Source: Pseudomonas sp. HS6 (GTDB taxonomy: Bacteria; Pseudomonadota; Gammaproteobacteria; Pseudomonadales; Pseudomonadaceae). Taken from it: 64,000 nt of DNA. The position numbers and the translations under genes are program-made. The notes below the pieces were generated by a model. It ran no database searches. It was not told where the DNA came from and saw only the letters and a program-made list of their open reading frames with translations. The first letter of the stretch is position 1; each line of letters starts with the position of its first letter. The stretch is taken from the NCBI RefSeq assembly GCF_023375815.1, contig NZ_CP067412.1, forward strand, positions 2,232,001 to 2,296,000. Reading direction: 5' to 3'. This document shows, piece by piece, positions 49,648 to 58,554 of this stretch.

Positions 49648-50234
49648 TCAGGTACAAAATCGACAACCGCACGCTCCAGTTGCTCAATGCACAGGTCAAT
49701 CTGACCGAGACCTTCAACCACGTCCTCCGGACAGCGCCCAAGCGTGAATGCCTGGCGTTCCGTCTCAAGGTCGAGCGAGGCACAACCGAGAGTACCTTCG
49801 TCGTTGTATTGGGGTGCGAACGCCACACGCTGACCCTGCAGAACGACAAGAAAACGCACCTCAAGCTGGCCGACTTTATCGAAGAAATCGCCAATGGCCC
49901 GTTCGACGCGAGCAACACCAGCGACCTGGTGCACCGCCCGCACGCCAGTCGCGAATATGGCTGCTTCGAGGTCTCCGACAAGCAGCGCGTTTTCGAGCTG
50001 GTACGCACCGGCGGCGTGCTAAGCGTCGACATGGGCTTCGACTATCCCATTCAGGTCGCGCTGCATCGCACCCAATCGCGCTCAGGTGTCACCACCATCC
50101 TGAGCATCGGTAACAAAAGCCCGCACACCCGCTGCTTCACCGCGTACGGCACCGATGTCGAGATCTACGGCAAGGTCACCGAGTCCATCAACCACCTCGC
50201 TGCAGCGGCCACCCCGGCCGCGCACGTGGCATGA
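49644..50234 (+). CDS. Hypothetical phage protein
   Basis: A 196-residue soluble protein: LNAQVNLTETFNHVLRTAPK, RGTTESTFVVVLGCERHTLT and YIDVEIYGK-like segments near the C-terminus. Codon use is GC-rich and coding. It is coupled to genes on both sides in the left operon. I do not recognise a family. Confidence 0.65.
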   Translation: MIRYKIDNRTLQLLNAQVNLTETFNHVLRTAPKRECLAFRLKVERGTTESTFVVVLGCERHTLTLQNDKKTHLKLADFIEEIANGPFDASNTSDLVHRPHASREYGCFEVSDKQRVFELVRTGGVLSVDMGFDYPIQVALHRTQSRSGVTTILSIGNKSPHTRCFTAYGTDVEIYGKVTESINHLAAAATPAAHVA

Positions 50235-50244
50235 GGAGGACGCT

Positions 50245-50529
50245 ATGGAACGCAACCTCGCCCAAGCCGCAACCCAACTCGGCCTCACCCGGCCAAAGCT
50301 CATCGCTCGCATGCGGGAAAAAGGCCTGCTGAACGAGAGGAACCTACCGGCCTACCCCAACCGCGACCGCGATTACCTGCGTATCAAGGACGGCCAGTGG
50401 TACCACGACCAACTCGGCATGCAGTACAGCCAGTCGACCAGGGTGAAACAACCCGGCATCCGCTGGCTGGCCGAACAGTTGGGCATCGACCTGCCTGCCA
50501 TCCCGGCAGACAACCGTGACGTGGCCTAG
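50245..50529 (+). CDS. KilAC-domain-like phage antirepressor protein
   Basis: A 94-residue protein: ERNLAQAATQLGLTRPKLIA, RMREKGLLNERNLPAYPNRD, then YLRIKDGQWYHDQLGMQYSQ and TRVKQPGIRWLAEQLGI. These are the motifs of the phage antirepressor KilAC (ANT) domain alone, with no N-terminal Bro/Ant domain. GAGGAG lies 8 bases before ATG 50245. Confidence 0.83.
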   Translation: MERNLAQAATQLGLTRPKLIARMREKGLLNERNLPAYPNRDRDYLRIKDGQWYHDQLGMQYSQSTRVKQPGIRWLAEQLGIDLPAIPADNRDVA

Positions 50530-50695
50530 GGAATACGCCCGCCAGATCATCGCCATGCGGACACGAGAGGAGCGCAACACCGCGCTCCTCGAAGTGCCCG
50601 AACATCTGCGCGAGCTGACCAGAACCCACTGTCTGAACGCCTGGAACCACCCGGCCAGGAAACAACGCAAGGAGGCCCAACAAAGCCATGAGTAA
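50516..50695 (+). CDS. Small phage protein (WPREYA type)
   Basis: A 59-residue protein from GTG 50516: TWPREYARQIIAMRTREERN, LEVPEHLRELTRTHCLNAWN. Pseudomonas phages often carry a protein with this MTWPREYARQI start, of unknown function. It overlaps the preceding and following genes, and the reading has coding character. The start could be the ATG at 50555. Confidence 0.6.
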   Translation: MTWPREYARQIIAMRTREERNTALLEVPEHLRELTRTHCLNAWNHPARKQRKEAQQSHE

Positions 50696-51005
50696 CACTG
50701 CACAAAACCCGCTGCGCCTGCACCCGGCACCGGAGTCAGCCACCGTCGAGCTGCTCTTTCGCACCTTTGGCGACGTTCTGATCCCGCTCGACAGAGTTCG
50801 CGAACGCTACTTTCGCAACCTCAACGAGCAATCGTTCGCGGCCGAAATCAGCAGCGGCCGCATCCAGCTCCCCATAACCACACTGGACACCAGCCGCAAG
50901 GCTCCGAAGTACGCACACATCCGGCACGTCGCCTCACTGATCGACATCCGCGCCTACAAGGCCGACGAAGACATGCAGCGACAGCAGGACGACACCAACG
51001 AGTAA
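50688..51005 (+). CDS. PrtN-type pyocin activator-like protein (diverged)
   Basis: A 105-residue protein. LFRTFGDVLIPLDRVRERYF, GRIQLPITTLDTSRKAPKYA and HIRHVASLIDIRAYKADEDM line up with PrtN (LLMAQYxGxxxIPLDRVxxDYF..LPITR...SQKAxKGxHLxDLADYID). It is shorter in the final block than the copy at 52174. PrtN family members in phages are thought to act as DNA-binding regulators. Confidence 0.72.
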   Translation: MSNTAQNPLRLHPAPESATVELLFRTFGDVLIPLDRVRERYFRNLNEQSFAAEISSGRIQLPITTLDTSRKAPKYAHIRHVASLIDIRAYKADEDMQRQQDDTNE

Positions 51006-51063
51006 CAACCACAAACCAAGCGGCTGCCACCACCGGCCGATGACATCACCAGGAGCACACCAC

Positions 51064-51543
51064 ATGACTGCAATTCAAATCTGCGCGCTGATAGCAATCG
51101 TCCTCATGACCGCCGGCATTTACTGGCTCGCCTACCGGAACGGATTCAACAACGGCCATGACGAGGGCCAATCACAGGGCTACAGCGAAGGCTATGACGT
51201 TGGCGGCTGTGTTGGGTATCGAGATGGAATGGATGAAGGCAAAGCCATTCAGCGATCTGAAAGCTGGGAAGAGAACCGTAACCTGGAACTCGCCCTCTGC
51301 CGGGCCAATGACCAACGCGAGAAACTTTACGCCCATTACGAGCGCGCCCTCGCTGCGTCAAAAATGGGTGAACAGGAACGACTCACCTTACTGGAAATCG
51401 CCGAAAAACTTCGGATCGCATCCGAGACATTCAGCGCCTTTCGCACCGGCAAAAAGCTGGAACGCGACACACGCACCCTCCGCGACCAAGCGCTCGCCTT
51501 GGCTGCCCTGCTGCAGCCGGTAGATCAGGAGAGCGCCGCATGA
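51064..51543 (+). CDS. Hypothetical membrane-anchored phage protein
   Basis: A 159-residue protein with one N-terminal membrane segment (QICALIAIVLMTAGIYWLAY) followed by a Gly/Tyr-rich region (GYSEGYDVGGCVGYRDG) and a long helical coiled-coil-like region. AGGAG is 9 bases before ATG 51064. Similar single-TM, coiled proteins occur in Pseudomonas phage early operons; function unknown. Confidence 0.65.
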   Translation: MTAIQICALIAIVLMTAGIYWLAYRNGFNNGHDEGQSQGYSEGYDVGGCVGYRDGMDEGKAIQRSESWEENRNLELALCRANDQREKLYAHYERALAASKMGEQERLTLLEIAEKLRIASETFSAFRTGKKLERDTRTLRDQALALAALLQPVDQESAA

Positions 51544-52148
51544 GCCAAGTTCGCTCCCAACCCCACAGCCACCGCAACCCGGCTCACGCCTCATCAGCGG
51601 CTGATGAACCAACGCGCAATCGAACCTCGGAGGAAAGCGGCATGCAAAAGGACCAGCACAACACCCAATCCCCGACCGCTTTGCTCCGCGAGGAAGTCAG
51701 CGTCGACGCACCAGAAACAAACAGCCTCTGCTGCGCAGCAGCAGGCATTATTGCTCCTTCCAGCAGCACCACCGAGGCGCTTATACCCCACGAAAAGCTG
51801 CGCGAGGCAGCCACACCCAATGCAACGCTAACCGCTCAAAATCGCCCGCCCGCGCAGCTTGCTGTGGGGTATACGCACACTGACAGCAACTCTGAAAGTC
51901 CATCACAAGAAGCCGTCGACGAAGTGCAGATCGACGAGCGCGTCGAGTTCGAGAAAGAGTTCCCTGTCCCCGAGGGCCTGCAGTACTGTGCCCAGCGAGG
52001 CACCTACATTACCGCACCAAGTGTGAAGACATCCGACTCGTTCGCTCGTGAGCATTACGCATACCGAGCTGGCTTCGCAGCTTGGATGCGCAGAGCGTGG
52101 AAGCACACCGCACTCGTTGACCAGCAAGCCAAAGGAGTTCGCCGGTGA
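51540..52148 (+). CDS. Hypothetical phage protein
   Basis: A 202-residue protein starting in an ATGA overlap. The first 130 residues are low-complexity (Ser/Thr/Glu/Ala), probably disordered; the C-terminal part has FPVPEGLQYCAQRGTYITAP and YAYRAGFAAWMRRAWKH, a more conserved-looking domain. The C-terminal end overlaps nothing; a PrtN-like gene follows 25 bases later. Family unknown. Confidence 0.6.
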   Translation: MSQVRSQPHSHRNPAHASSAADEPTRNRTSEESGMQKDQHNTQSPTALLREEVSVDAPETNSLCCAAAGIIAPSSSTTEALIPHEKLREAATPNATLTAQNRPPAQLAVGYTHTDSNSESPSQEAVDEVQIDERVEFEKEFPVPEGLQYCAQRGTYITAPSVKTSDSFAREHYAYRAGFAAWMRRAWKHTALVDQQAKGVRR

Positions 52149-52173
52149 GCACATCCACACAAGAGGTATCGCA

Positions 52174-52443
52174 ATGAATACCTTGTTTTTACTGATGGCT
52201 CAGTACGATGGGCAGGCCGTAATTCCGCTTGATCGAGTGTGTACGGATTATATGCATTTAACGGTGGAAAAATTTAAACGTAAACAATTAGATGGAGAGA
52301 TCGACATTCCCGTTGTGCGTTTGGGGGCTAACTCTCAGAAAGCTGCGCTCGGTATTCACTTAAAGGACCTTGCGGATTACATCGATCGGCAGCGAGAAAA
52401 AGCCACCAGAGAGCAAAACCAACTTATGGGCAGAGCTGCGTAG
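52174..52443 (+). CDS. PrtN-family pyocin activator-like protein
   Basis: An 89-residue protein with the full PrtN pattern: MNTLFLLMAQYDGQAVIPLD, RVCTDYMHLTVEKFKRKQLD, GEIDIPVVRL, then SQKAALGIHLKDLADYIDRQ. In P. aeruginosa PrtN activates pyocin genes; homologues in prophages often sit beside the integrase and may act as excision or gene activators. AGAGG is 7 bases before ATG 52174. Confidence 0.87.
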   Translation: MNTLFLLMAQYDGQAVIPLDRVCTDYMHLTVEKFKRKQLDGEIDIPVVRLGANSQKAALGIHLKDLADYIDRQREKATREQNQLMGRAA

Positions 52444-52497
52444 GAGTGGGCAGACTGGGGGCTGATGTGCAGGAGTTTCACCGCCCCCTCTTTACGA

Positions 52498-52776
52498 TTA
52501 GATTTTAACCGTAGGCAAACTTTCCAAATTATCTTCTTCGCGAGTATTGGCTACCGTACGCAAAAAAGATTCTTCATACACTTCAACCTTTGCCCCCAAT
52601 ACCCATTTTTCATCGCGCTCAAACAGAGTATGAACCGCTGCCCCTTGGTTAATCATTTGAGCAACAAACTCCCTCCTAACCCAATACCGGTACTTCTCCC
52701 CCTTGCCATAAATAGCGACTTCAACAATGTTGCCTGTACCGCTGTCTTTCTTAATCTGCTTTATATAAAACTGCAT
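52498..52776 (-). CDS. DUF3892 domain protein
   Basis: A 92-residue protein with YIKQIKKDSGTGNIVEVAIY near the N-terminus, then YGKGEKYRYWVRREFVAQMI and EVYEESFLRTVAN. These match DUF3892, small proteins of unknown function. AAGGGA lies 8 bases before ATG 52776. It is on the same strand as the integrase but convergent with the left operon. Confidence 0.75.
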   Translation of the reverse strand: MQFYIKQIKKDSGTGNIVEVAIYGKGEKYRYWVRREFVAQMINQGAAVHTLFERDEKWVLGAKVEVYEESFLRTVANTREEDNLESLPTVKI

Positions 52777-52840
52777 AGTCACATCCCTTTAAAAATATCC
52801 TGCGGCTTAGATTTGGGCATAGATCCAAAATAATTCAAGG

Positions 52841-53965
52841 CTACGGATTTTTTTCTTTCCCTAAGCAATTGCTCATTTGGGTCGCCACCTGCACCCAAGG
52901 AACATTTTTATAGCGATCACCACGGCCACGAAGGTGCGTATAACGTCGCAAGGAATTCCAATCCCTGTGTCCTGAAACACTCGAAACCCTAGGAATGTCC
53001 CAGTCCATCTCGAACAGGCGGCTCACCCCTTCGTGCCTTAGATCATGGAAGTGCAGGTCCTCAATCCCCAGCAACGGGCATGCCCGCGTGAACGATGCGG
53101 ATACGGATCTGGAGTTGTACGGAAATATCTCCCGCTCAGTCCTGGGCATGCTCTGTAGGATCGCCCAGGCCTCATCGGGCAGATGGCACCACACGTCGTT
53201 ACCGATCTTCTGTCCGGGGTTCTTCATATCACGCACCAGGACGGCCTGCCGGGACTCGTCGAGATCATCCCAGCGAATCCGAGTGATCTCCTCCTGCCGG
53301 CGCGTCGAGAAGAGAGCAAACGCAATCATCTTCGGCATGCTGATCGACTCAGGTCGACGAACCTGCATTTCGAAAAAGTGCTTCATCAACCTATCCAACT
53401 CATCGAGCGTCGGCCGACGGTTGCGCTCTTTGCTCTTGCTCACCATACCTAGCTTTCGTAACACCTTGCGCGCGTCGGGCATGGCCAGCGGATCTACCTC
53501 GTAGCCCCATGCCGGTCGCGCCACGGACAGAACCGCGCCCAGGTGGGAGAGATCATTACCGACTGTCTGCGCCTGAACACCCCCACCCTCTTTACTAATC
53601 CGCCACTGTGCGAATTCCACCAGCTTCTGACTGGTCAAAGCCGAGTCGTCGAGGTCGCCCAACCAGGTATCCTTGATCGCCTTCAAAGTCGCATTCTTGG
53701 TCTTGCCCAGTGGCCGGATCTTCTCGTACTCGTCCAGGTACTGCTCAATCATCTTTCTGATCGTCACACCCTTACGATTTGCACGCTCAATTGCACCCGG
53801 CTCTGCCAGCTCCGTCTCACGCCGTTTGATCCAAGCCTGCGCGACCTGCTTTCGGTCGAAGGTTTGGCTTTCCTGATAAACTGTGCGCCCGTCCCGATTG
53901 ATCCGTATCTGCGCCGTGTAGGCCGTCGAGTTGTCCTTGCGCTTGCGTGATGTGATCGTGCCCAT
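52841..53965 (-). CDS. Site-specific tyrosine integrase
   Basis: A 374-residue tyrosine recombinase. N-terminal arm/core binding is followed by the catalytic residues: Arg in RQEEITRIRWDDL (about 236), His/Arg in HDLRHEGVSRLF (about 318-323), His in VSGHRDWNSLRRYTH and Tyr in that last block. It integrates into dusA, its immediate neighbour (54068). The upstream palindrome at 53990-54012 may be an arm site or operator. Confidence 0.93.
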   Translation of the reverse strand: MGTITSRKRKDNSTAYTAQIRINRDGRTVYQESQTFDRKQVAQAWIKRRETELAEPGAIERANRKGVTIRKMIEQYLDEYEKIRPLGKTKNATLKAIKDTWLGDLDDSALTSQKLVEFAQWRISKEGGGVQAQTVGNDLSHLGAVLSVARPAWGYEVDPLAMPDARKVLRKLGMVSKSKERNRRPTLDELDRLMKHFFEMQVRRPESISMPKMIAFALFSTRRQEEITRIRWDDLDESRQAVLVRDMKNPGQKIGNDVWCHLPDEAWAILQSMPRTEREIFPYNSRSVSASFTRACPLLGIEDLHFHDLRHEGVSRLFEMDWDIPRVSSVSGHRDWNSLRRYTHLRGRGDRYKNVPWVQVATQMSNCLGKEKNP

Positions 53966-53989
53966 TTCCAGTTGCTACATTGCCGAATT

Positions 53990-54012
53990 CGCTTGCTACA
54001 TTGTAGCAAGCG
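53990..54012 (+). promoter_or_regulatory. Palindrome between integrase and dusA
   Basis: CGCTTGCTACA, T, TGTAGCAAGCG: an 11-bp perfect dyad with a 1-base centre. A partial copy TTGCTACATTG is at 53972-53982. It may bind the integrase, a regulator of int, or be part of attP. The intergenic region has no other gene. Confidence 0.6.
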
Positions 54013-54067
54013 ACCTCAGAAAACAAGGAAAAATGGGTAAAAACCGCTGTATAAAAGATCAGTATCA

Positions 54068-55087
54068 ATGAATTTCGAAAAACCTGAAGCGCCCAAAAAC
54101 ACTAGCCATACCCGTTCCGAGCCATCTCGCCGCTTCAGTGTGGCTCCGATGATGGATTGGACTGACCGTCACTGCCGGTTCTTCCTACGCCTGCTGTCGA
54201 AAAACGCCCTGCTCTACACCGAAATGGTCACCACCGGCGCGCTGCTGAACGGCGATCACGAACGTTTCCTCCGTCACAACGAAGCCGAGCACCCGCTGGC
54301 TCTGCAGCTGGGCGGTAGTGTTCCGTTGGACCTGGCCGCCTGTGCGCGTATGGCGCAAGAGCACGGTTACGACGAGGTGAATCTGAACGTTGGCTGCCCG
54401 AGTGATCGGGTGCAGAACAATATGATCGGTGCGTGCCTGATGGGGCATCCGCAGTTGGTGGCGGATTGTGTGAAGGCGATGCGCGATGCGGTGTCGATTC
54501 CGGTGACGGTGAAGCATCGGATCGGGATCAATGGGCGGGACAGTTATGAGGAGCTGTGTGATTTCGTCGGCACGGTGCGGGATGCCGGGTGCACCAGTTT
54601 TACGGTGCATGCGCGGATTGCGATTCTGGAGGGGCTGTCGCCGAAGGAGAACCGGGACATTCCGCCGCTGCGTTATGACGTGGCGGCGCGGTTGAAGGCG
54701 GATTTTCCGGAGCTGGAGTTCATTCTGAACGGCGGGATCAAGACGATGGAGGCCTGCCATGAGCATTTGCAGACCTTTGACGGGGTGATGCTGGGTCGTG
54801 AGGCTTATCACAATCCGTATCTGCTGGCCGAGGTGGATCAGCAGTTGTTCGGCAGTTCGGCGCCGGTGATTACCCGGGCCGAGGCGTTGGCGCAGTTGCG
54901 GCCTTATATTGCCGAGCATCTAGCGACCGGCGGGGCGATGCATCACATCACGCGCCATGTGCTGGGCCTGGGCACCGGGTTCCCAGGAGCGCGCAAGTTT
55001 CGGCAGTTGTTGTCGGTGGATATTCACAAGGCCAAGGATCCGCTGGCGTTGCTGGATCAGGCGGCGGAGTTGCTGGCGGGTCGTTGA
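54068..55087 (+). CDS. dusA: tRNA-dihydrouridine(20/20a) synthase DusA
   Basis: A 339-residue flavin enzyme that reduces U20/U20a in tRNA D-loops. Motifs: RRFSVAPMMDWTDRHCRFFL at the N-terminus, active-site Cys in VNLNVGCPSDRVQNNMIG, then RIGINGRDSYEELCDFV and LNGGIKTMEACHEHL. Length is full. The first codons (MNFEKPEAPKNTSHTR) differ from the displaced copy at 11417, as expected when an integrated element supplies the new start. The RBS is weak. Confidence 0.95.
   Translation: MNFEKPEAPKNTSHTRSEPSRRFSVAPMMDWTDRHCRFFLRLLSKNALLYTEMVTTGALLNGDHERFLRHNEAEHPLALQLGGSVPLDLAACARMAQEHGYDEVNLNVGCPSDRVQNNMIGACLMGHPQLVADCVKAMRDAVSIPVTVKHRIGINGRDSYEELCDFVGTVRDAGCTSFTVHARIAILEGLSPKENRDIPPLRYDVAARLKADFPELEFILNGGIKTMEACHEHLQTFDGVMLGREAYHNPYLLAEVDQQLFGSSAPVITRAEALAQLRPYIAEHLATGGAMHHITRHVLGLGTGFPGARKFRQLLSVDIHKAKDPLALLDQAAELLAGR
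54146..54160 (+). other. Attachment site attR (15-bp core in dusA)
   Basis: CCGATGATGGATTGG, identical to 11471-11485. It lies in codons of the conserved APMMDW peptide, so both attB and attP encode the same amino acids and dusA survives integration. Confidence 0.85.
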
Positions 55088-55162
55088 TCGATGCGTTGAG
55101 CGTGCGGGCAACGAATGAGCGTTGCCCGGTGTTTTGTTGTACTGACAGGATGTCTTTTGTTT

Positions 55163-55543
55163 ATGCCCGCGTTCAGCCGCGTTTTATTCAAGCGTTTCAC
55201 CCTCCTCGCTTTACTCTCGACTCTCTATGCCAACGCCTACGCATCCTGCGATTTCGCGAAGGGGTGCGGTGAGGGGGGAGATGGCCCTTTTCAATCTACC
55301 CAGATGTCTGGTTTTCTGGTTTTCACGACGACGATGGTCACGGTCGACGGGATGTCGGACATTTCCGGACTGAAAAAACGTGTGTATTCGGTAGAGGAAA
55401 TAGAAGCGGCACGTTATTTCCTCGCCAGCGACGGCATGCTGCAAGCCGCGTATTTCACCTCGGCGATGCAGCGTTTTCGTCAGGAATCGCCAGATACTGA
55501 GTTAAACGACCTAGCCGTCGCCGCGCTGATCAGCAGTCAGTAA
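55163..55543 (+). CDS. DUF2388 domain protein, exported
   Basis: A 126-residue secreted protein with signal peptide FKRFTLLALLSTLYANAYA. The DUF2388 core is TTTMVTVDGMSDISGLKKRV (about residues 53-72) and EIEAARYFLASDGMLQAAYF. The family is common in pseudomonads; function unknown. ATG 55163 gives the best signal peptide, though AGGA at 55146 is 13 bases away; the frame is open from 55115. Confidence 0.8.
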   Translation: MPAFSRVLFKRFTLLALLSTLYANAYASCDFAKGCGEGGDGPFQSTQMSGFLVFTTTMVTVDGMSDISGLKKRVYSVEEIEAARYFLASDGMLQAAYFTSAMQRFRQESPDTELNDLAVAALISSQ

Positions 55544-56374
55544 TCAGGCAGCCGCTTCCGTCCAGTTCACCCAGCCAAACACCCACGTCGCCAGGATCAG
55601 CAAGCCGAAGGCGATCCGGTACCATGCAAACGCGGCGTAGCTGTGGTTCGCAATGAACTTCAGCAAGCCGCGTACGGCGATCATCGCGAACACGAACGCG
55701 GTGACGAAGCCTAGCGCGAAGACCGGCAGGTCGCCCGCCTGGAACAGATCCCGGTACTTGTAGCCTGAATACACAGCGGCACCGACCATGGTCGGCATCG
55801 CCAGGAAGAACGAGAACTCCGTGGCCGCCTTACGCGACAGGCCGAACAGCAGGCCGCCGATGATGGTCGAGCCGGAGCGTGAGGTGCCTGGAATCATCGC
55901 CAGGCACTGTACGAAACCGATCTTCAGCGCGTCGGACCAGGCCATGTCGTCGACGTGCTCGACGCTCACCACATGATTCCGTTTTTCGGCCCACAACATC
56001 ACGATGCCGCCCACCACCAACGCGACAGCAACGGTGATCGGGTTAAACAGGTAATGATGGATTACATCGGCGAATAACACACCAAGGACTACCGCTGGGA
56101 AGAATGCGATCATCAAATTAAGCGTGAATCGTTGCGCGTTGCGCTGGGTCGGCAGGCCTTTGACGATTTCGAAGATCTTCGGGCGAAACTCCCAGACGAC
56201 GGCAAGAATGGCGCCCAGTTGAATAATGATGTTGAACGCCATGGCGCGTTCGCCACCAAAATCGAGCAAGTCGGCAACGATAATCTGGTGGCCCGTGCTG
56301 GAAATGGGCAAGAACTCGGTGAGACCTTCTACCGCACCTAAAATCAACACCTTAAACAAGGTCAGTAAATCCAT
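55544..56374 (-). CDS. uppP: Undecaprenyl-diphosphatase UppP/BacA
   Basis: A 276-residue membrane phosphatase that recycles undecaprenyl pyrophosphate. The two signature blocks are [20 protein letters not shown] (residues 14-33) and [19 protein letters not shown] (about 158-176). About eight membrane helices. GGAGG is 5 bases before ATG 56374. It supplies carrier lipid, a natural partner of the sugar transferase at 58937. Confidence 0.95.
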   Translation of the reverse strand: MDLLTLFKVLILGAVEGLTEFLPISSTGHQIIVADLLDFGGERAMAFNIIIQLGAILAVVWEFRPKIFEIVKGLPTQRNAQRFTLNLMIAFFPAVVLGVLFADVIHHYLFNPITVAVALVVGGIVMLWAEKRNHVVSVEHVDDMAWSDALKIGFVQCLAMIPGTSRSGSTIIGGLLFGLSRKAATEFSFFLAMPTMVGAAVYSGYKYRDLFQAGDLPVFALGFVTAFVFAMIAVRGLLKFIANHSYAAFAWYRIAFGLLILATWVFGWVNWTEAAA

Positions 56375-56882
56375 TAATCCTCCGTCAGAACGCTCTCGAA
56401 GAGCGCCCGGTCAACTACACTCAAGCATTGGGTATCTGCAATTAAACAATTGGTAGATCAACGTCCATTGCTCGATTTGGTGACGGAGAATAGGTCTTAT
56501 CAAAAGACACACTCAAGCCATGTTAATAATCGTCTGTCTGTGAACTTGTTCTCTTGGTGGCAAAAAAAACCGTCGCCACCTAAAATGTGATCCACCTCAC
56601 ATTCTCCGATCTCAAGCCACGATCAATAGTGGCCATAGGACATAAAACAGGTCGCCATAGTTACAAAATAGTGGCACCATTGCACATCGCCACCATCTAA
56701 CGGCCTTCGCTTCGTTAGTTCACAGCCCCGAGAAAATCAACTAAAAGCTTGAAAAGCTTAATTATTGTTAGAAAACTCGGGAGCCACGTCTAAAAACCGC
56801 GTAAATGTTACCAATTGTCAGTCACAGATGAGAACCGGTGCTTTAACATCCCGATGTCAGCACTTTTTCGAGTCAACGCATC
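56375..56882 (+). other. Intergenic region between uppP and the first winged-helix regulator
   Basis: No gene is seen. The region is AT-rich near 56750 and holds repeated GTGGC/GCCAC motifs (56556-56580 as an inverted pair; further copies near 56628, 56671 and 56691). A Vfr-type palindrome lies at 56584-56603. It should contain promoters for uppP and the regulator. Confidence 0.55.
56584..56603 (+). promoter_or_regulatory. CRP/Vfr-type binding site
   Basis: AATGTGATCCACCTCACATT is a perfect 7-bp dyad around a 6-base centre, matching TGTGA-N6-TCACA exactly. It lies 280 bases upstream of the regulator start and 210 upstream of uppP, so control by the cAMP receptor homologue Vfr is plausible. 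Confidence 0.7.
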
Positions 56883-57620
56883 ATGCTTACAGGGAACTTG
56901 GCGACTAACAGCCCACACCGGACAAACAACGAGCCAGGCGTTCTCACTCTGGCCCGTACCCGTGCTGTGGCTGAACATTTTAGAGCGTTGATCGCGCAGC
57001 ATGTACAGACCGATCTGGCTCTAGAGGCCAACTCCTTCACTAGTTCATATCAGCAAAATGAATATCACGGCTCATACCGAGCCATCTTCATCATCATCGA
57101 CACTCCCCAGGCACTCGAAGACAATCTGGCGCTGGTGGAAAACCTGCGCGCCGACAACTTGAAGCCAATCATTTGTGCGGTGATTACAGGGCGCGGTGCC
57201 TACAGCAAGATCAAATACCATCTTGCCGGAGCCGACTTCTGTATCAAGCTCAATACGCTTGCCGACGAAGGTGGCGAGTTGTTCGGTGAGTTCTTCAGCA
57301 GTGAAGAATGGCTCAGGGATATAGACCTGGTGCTGGACCCCACCCGTATCTGCCTGTCGGATACCAACCAGAAACTGGACATTTCCTTTGCCGAAATGAA
57401 GATTCTGGAAGCGTTTGCGCAGACCAGTAATCACATCCTCAGCCATGATGAAATCGCCAGCATCATGGGGCTCAACAGCAATTTCTACGATCCCCGGGCG
57501 CTGGAAAAATCCATCAGCCGCTTGCGTGGGAAAATCAAGGACGTGTACGGTACGAACGCCATACAGAGCATTCGCGGGTATGGCTACCGCCTGATGAGGG
57601 GGTTGATCTCGACCGCCTGA
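56883..57620 (+). CDS. Winged-helix regulator with degenerate receiver domain
   Basis: A 245-residue protein. Residues about 20-150 look like a receiver fold without clear phospho-Asp (IFIIIDTPQALEDNLALVEN, PIICAVITGRGAYSKIKYHL). The C-terminal OmpR-type winged helix is LSDTNQKLDISFAEMKILEA, then DPRALEKSISRLRGKIKDVY and IQSIRGYGYRLM. No RBS is clear. It precedes a second winged-helix gene and an exopolysaccharide transferase gene, and likely regulates them. Confidence 0.72.
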   Translation: MLTGNLATNSPHRTNNEPGVLTLARTRAVAEHFRALIAQHVQTDLALEANSFTSSYQQNEYHGSYRAIFIIIDTPQALEDNLALVENLRADNLKPIICAVITGRGAYSKIKYHLAGADFCIKLNTLADEGGELFGEFFSSEEWLRDIDLVLDPTRICLSDTNQKLDISFAEMKILEAFAQTSNHILSHDEIASIMGLNSNFYDPRALEKSISRLRGKIKDVYGTNAIQSIRGYGYRLMRGLISTA

Positions 57621-57912
57621 GTCAGGAAATCATCATTTGCAGCATACGAGGGAACGTCTGATGCAACGCTATGAAAATCCAACGTCTCACCGCTTTATCC
57701 GCAATACCTATCCAATAAAAAGCTGTCAATTGAATGAGCGCTGCAACACTTAAACATAACAATAAATCATTATTCTAAAAGCAGACCAAGTGGATCTTAT
57801 CGCGGGCCATAATTGGGCCCAGACCCTGCCTGTCGATTATTTCCGAGCGCGTTATTACTCGTCTGCCGATTACCTTTTAGCCAAATTTGGTGCGTTATTT
57901 CAGGAGAGAGAC
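57621..57912 (+). other. Intergenic region between the two winged-helix genes
   Basis: 292 bases with low GC. An open frame from 57661 (30 codons) lacks an RBS and resemblance to any family. The frame of the following regulator is open back to 57790 with coding-like residues (DLIAGHNWAQTLPVDYFRAR), but GAGAGA before ATG 57913 marks the likelier start. Confidence 0.45.
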
Positions 57913-58554
57913 ATGGAAACCAGTACAACCCTCCCAAGAAAATATTTTGTTGTCGTGACCAATAACTCTGCGTCGCAGCGCGAACTCGAGAGCATTCTCT
58001 CCAGCGAGCGTTTCAATTCGTTTGGTACGTCTCAGGCACAGATGTTTGTTGAAGGTGTTGCTTCGCCCTCTTCCACTCCCACGCTGATGGAGTTCACTTA
58101 CCCACGCGGCACAAGGAAAAGCGTCGCTCGCAGTATTGAACATGATACCCAGCGAATATTGGCCACCCTCGAGTCCGAATGGCTGGCTGCACAATCTACT
58201 CATTCATTCCAGAACACCCAGGCCATAACGTCGGACGTCGATAACACGTCCCGACCGGTCACAGAAGCCTGGCATCTCGATAATGATCAAGGCGTGCTCG
58301 TCCGGGACGATATCGAGATCAGTCTCACCGGCCTCGAAACCACACTGGTCAGGAAAATGCTGCACCATGAAGAACGCGTTGTCAGTCGCGACGATCTGAT
58401 TCTCAGCATCGGTCGGGAACCGGAACAATATCGCGGTCTGGAGATGTGCTTGAGCCGGCTTCAAGACAAGTTCAAAAGTGCCAGTAACGGCGAACGATTG
58501 TTTCGCGCTGTCCGCAATCGCGGTTATTGCCTGATCCAGGAAGTTGTTGCATAA
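57913..58554 (+). CDS. Second winged-helix regulator
   Basis: A 213-residue protein. The N-terminal ~100 residues are of unknown fold (KYFVVVTNNSASQRELESIL). The C-terminal winged helix is EISLTGLETTLVRKMLHHEE, RVVSRDDLILSIGREPEQYR, then GLEMCLSRLQDKFKSASNGE and FRAVRNRGYCLI. Its C-terminal half is similar in layout to the preceding regulator. It lies upstream of the sugar transferase and may be its activator. Confidence 0.68.
   Translation: METSTTLPRKYFVVVTNNSASQRELESILSSERFNSFGTSQAQMFVEGVASPSSTPTLMEFTYPRGTRKSVARSIEHDTQRILATLESEWLAAQSTHSFQNTQAITSDVDNTSRPVTEAWHLDNDQGVLVRDDIEISLTGLETTLVRKMLHHEERVVSRDDLILSIGREPEQYRGLEMCLSRLQDKFKSASNGERLFRAVRNRGYCLIQEVVA

Noticed and set aside
54047..54062. CTGTATAAAAGATCAG as a LexA box before dusA
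   Set aside because: The second half is TCAG rather than ACAG; TATAAAAG is more likely a -10 region.
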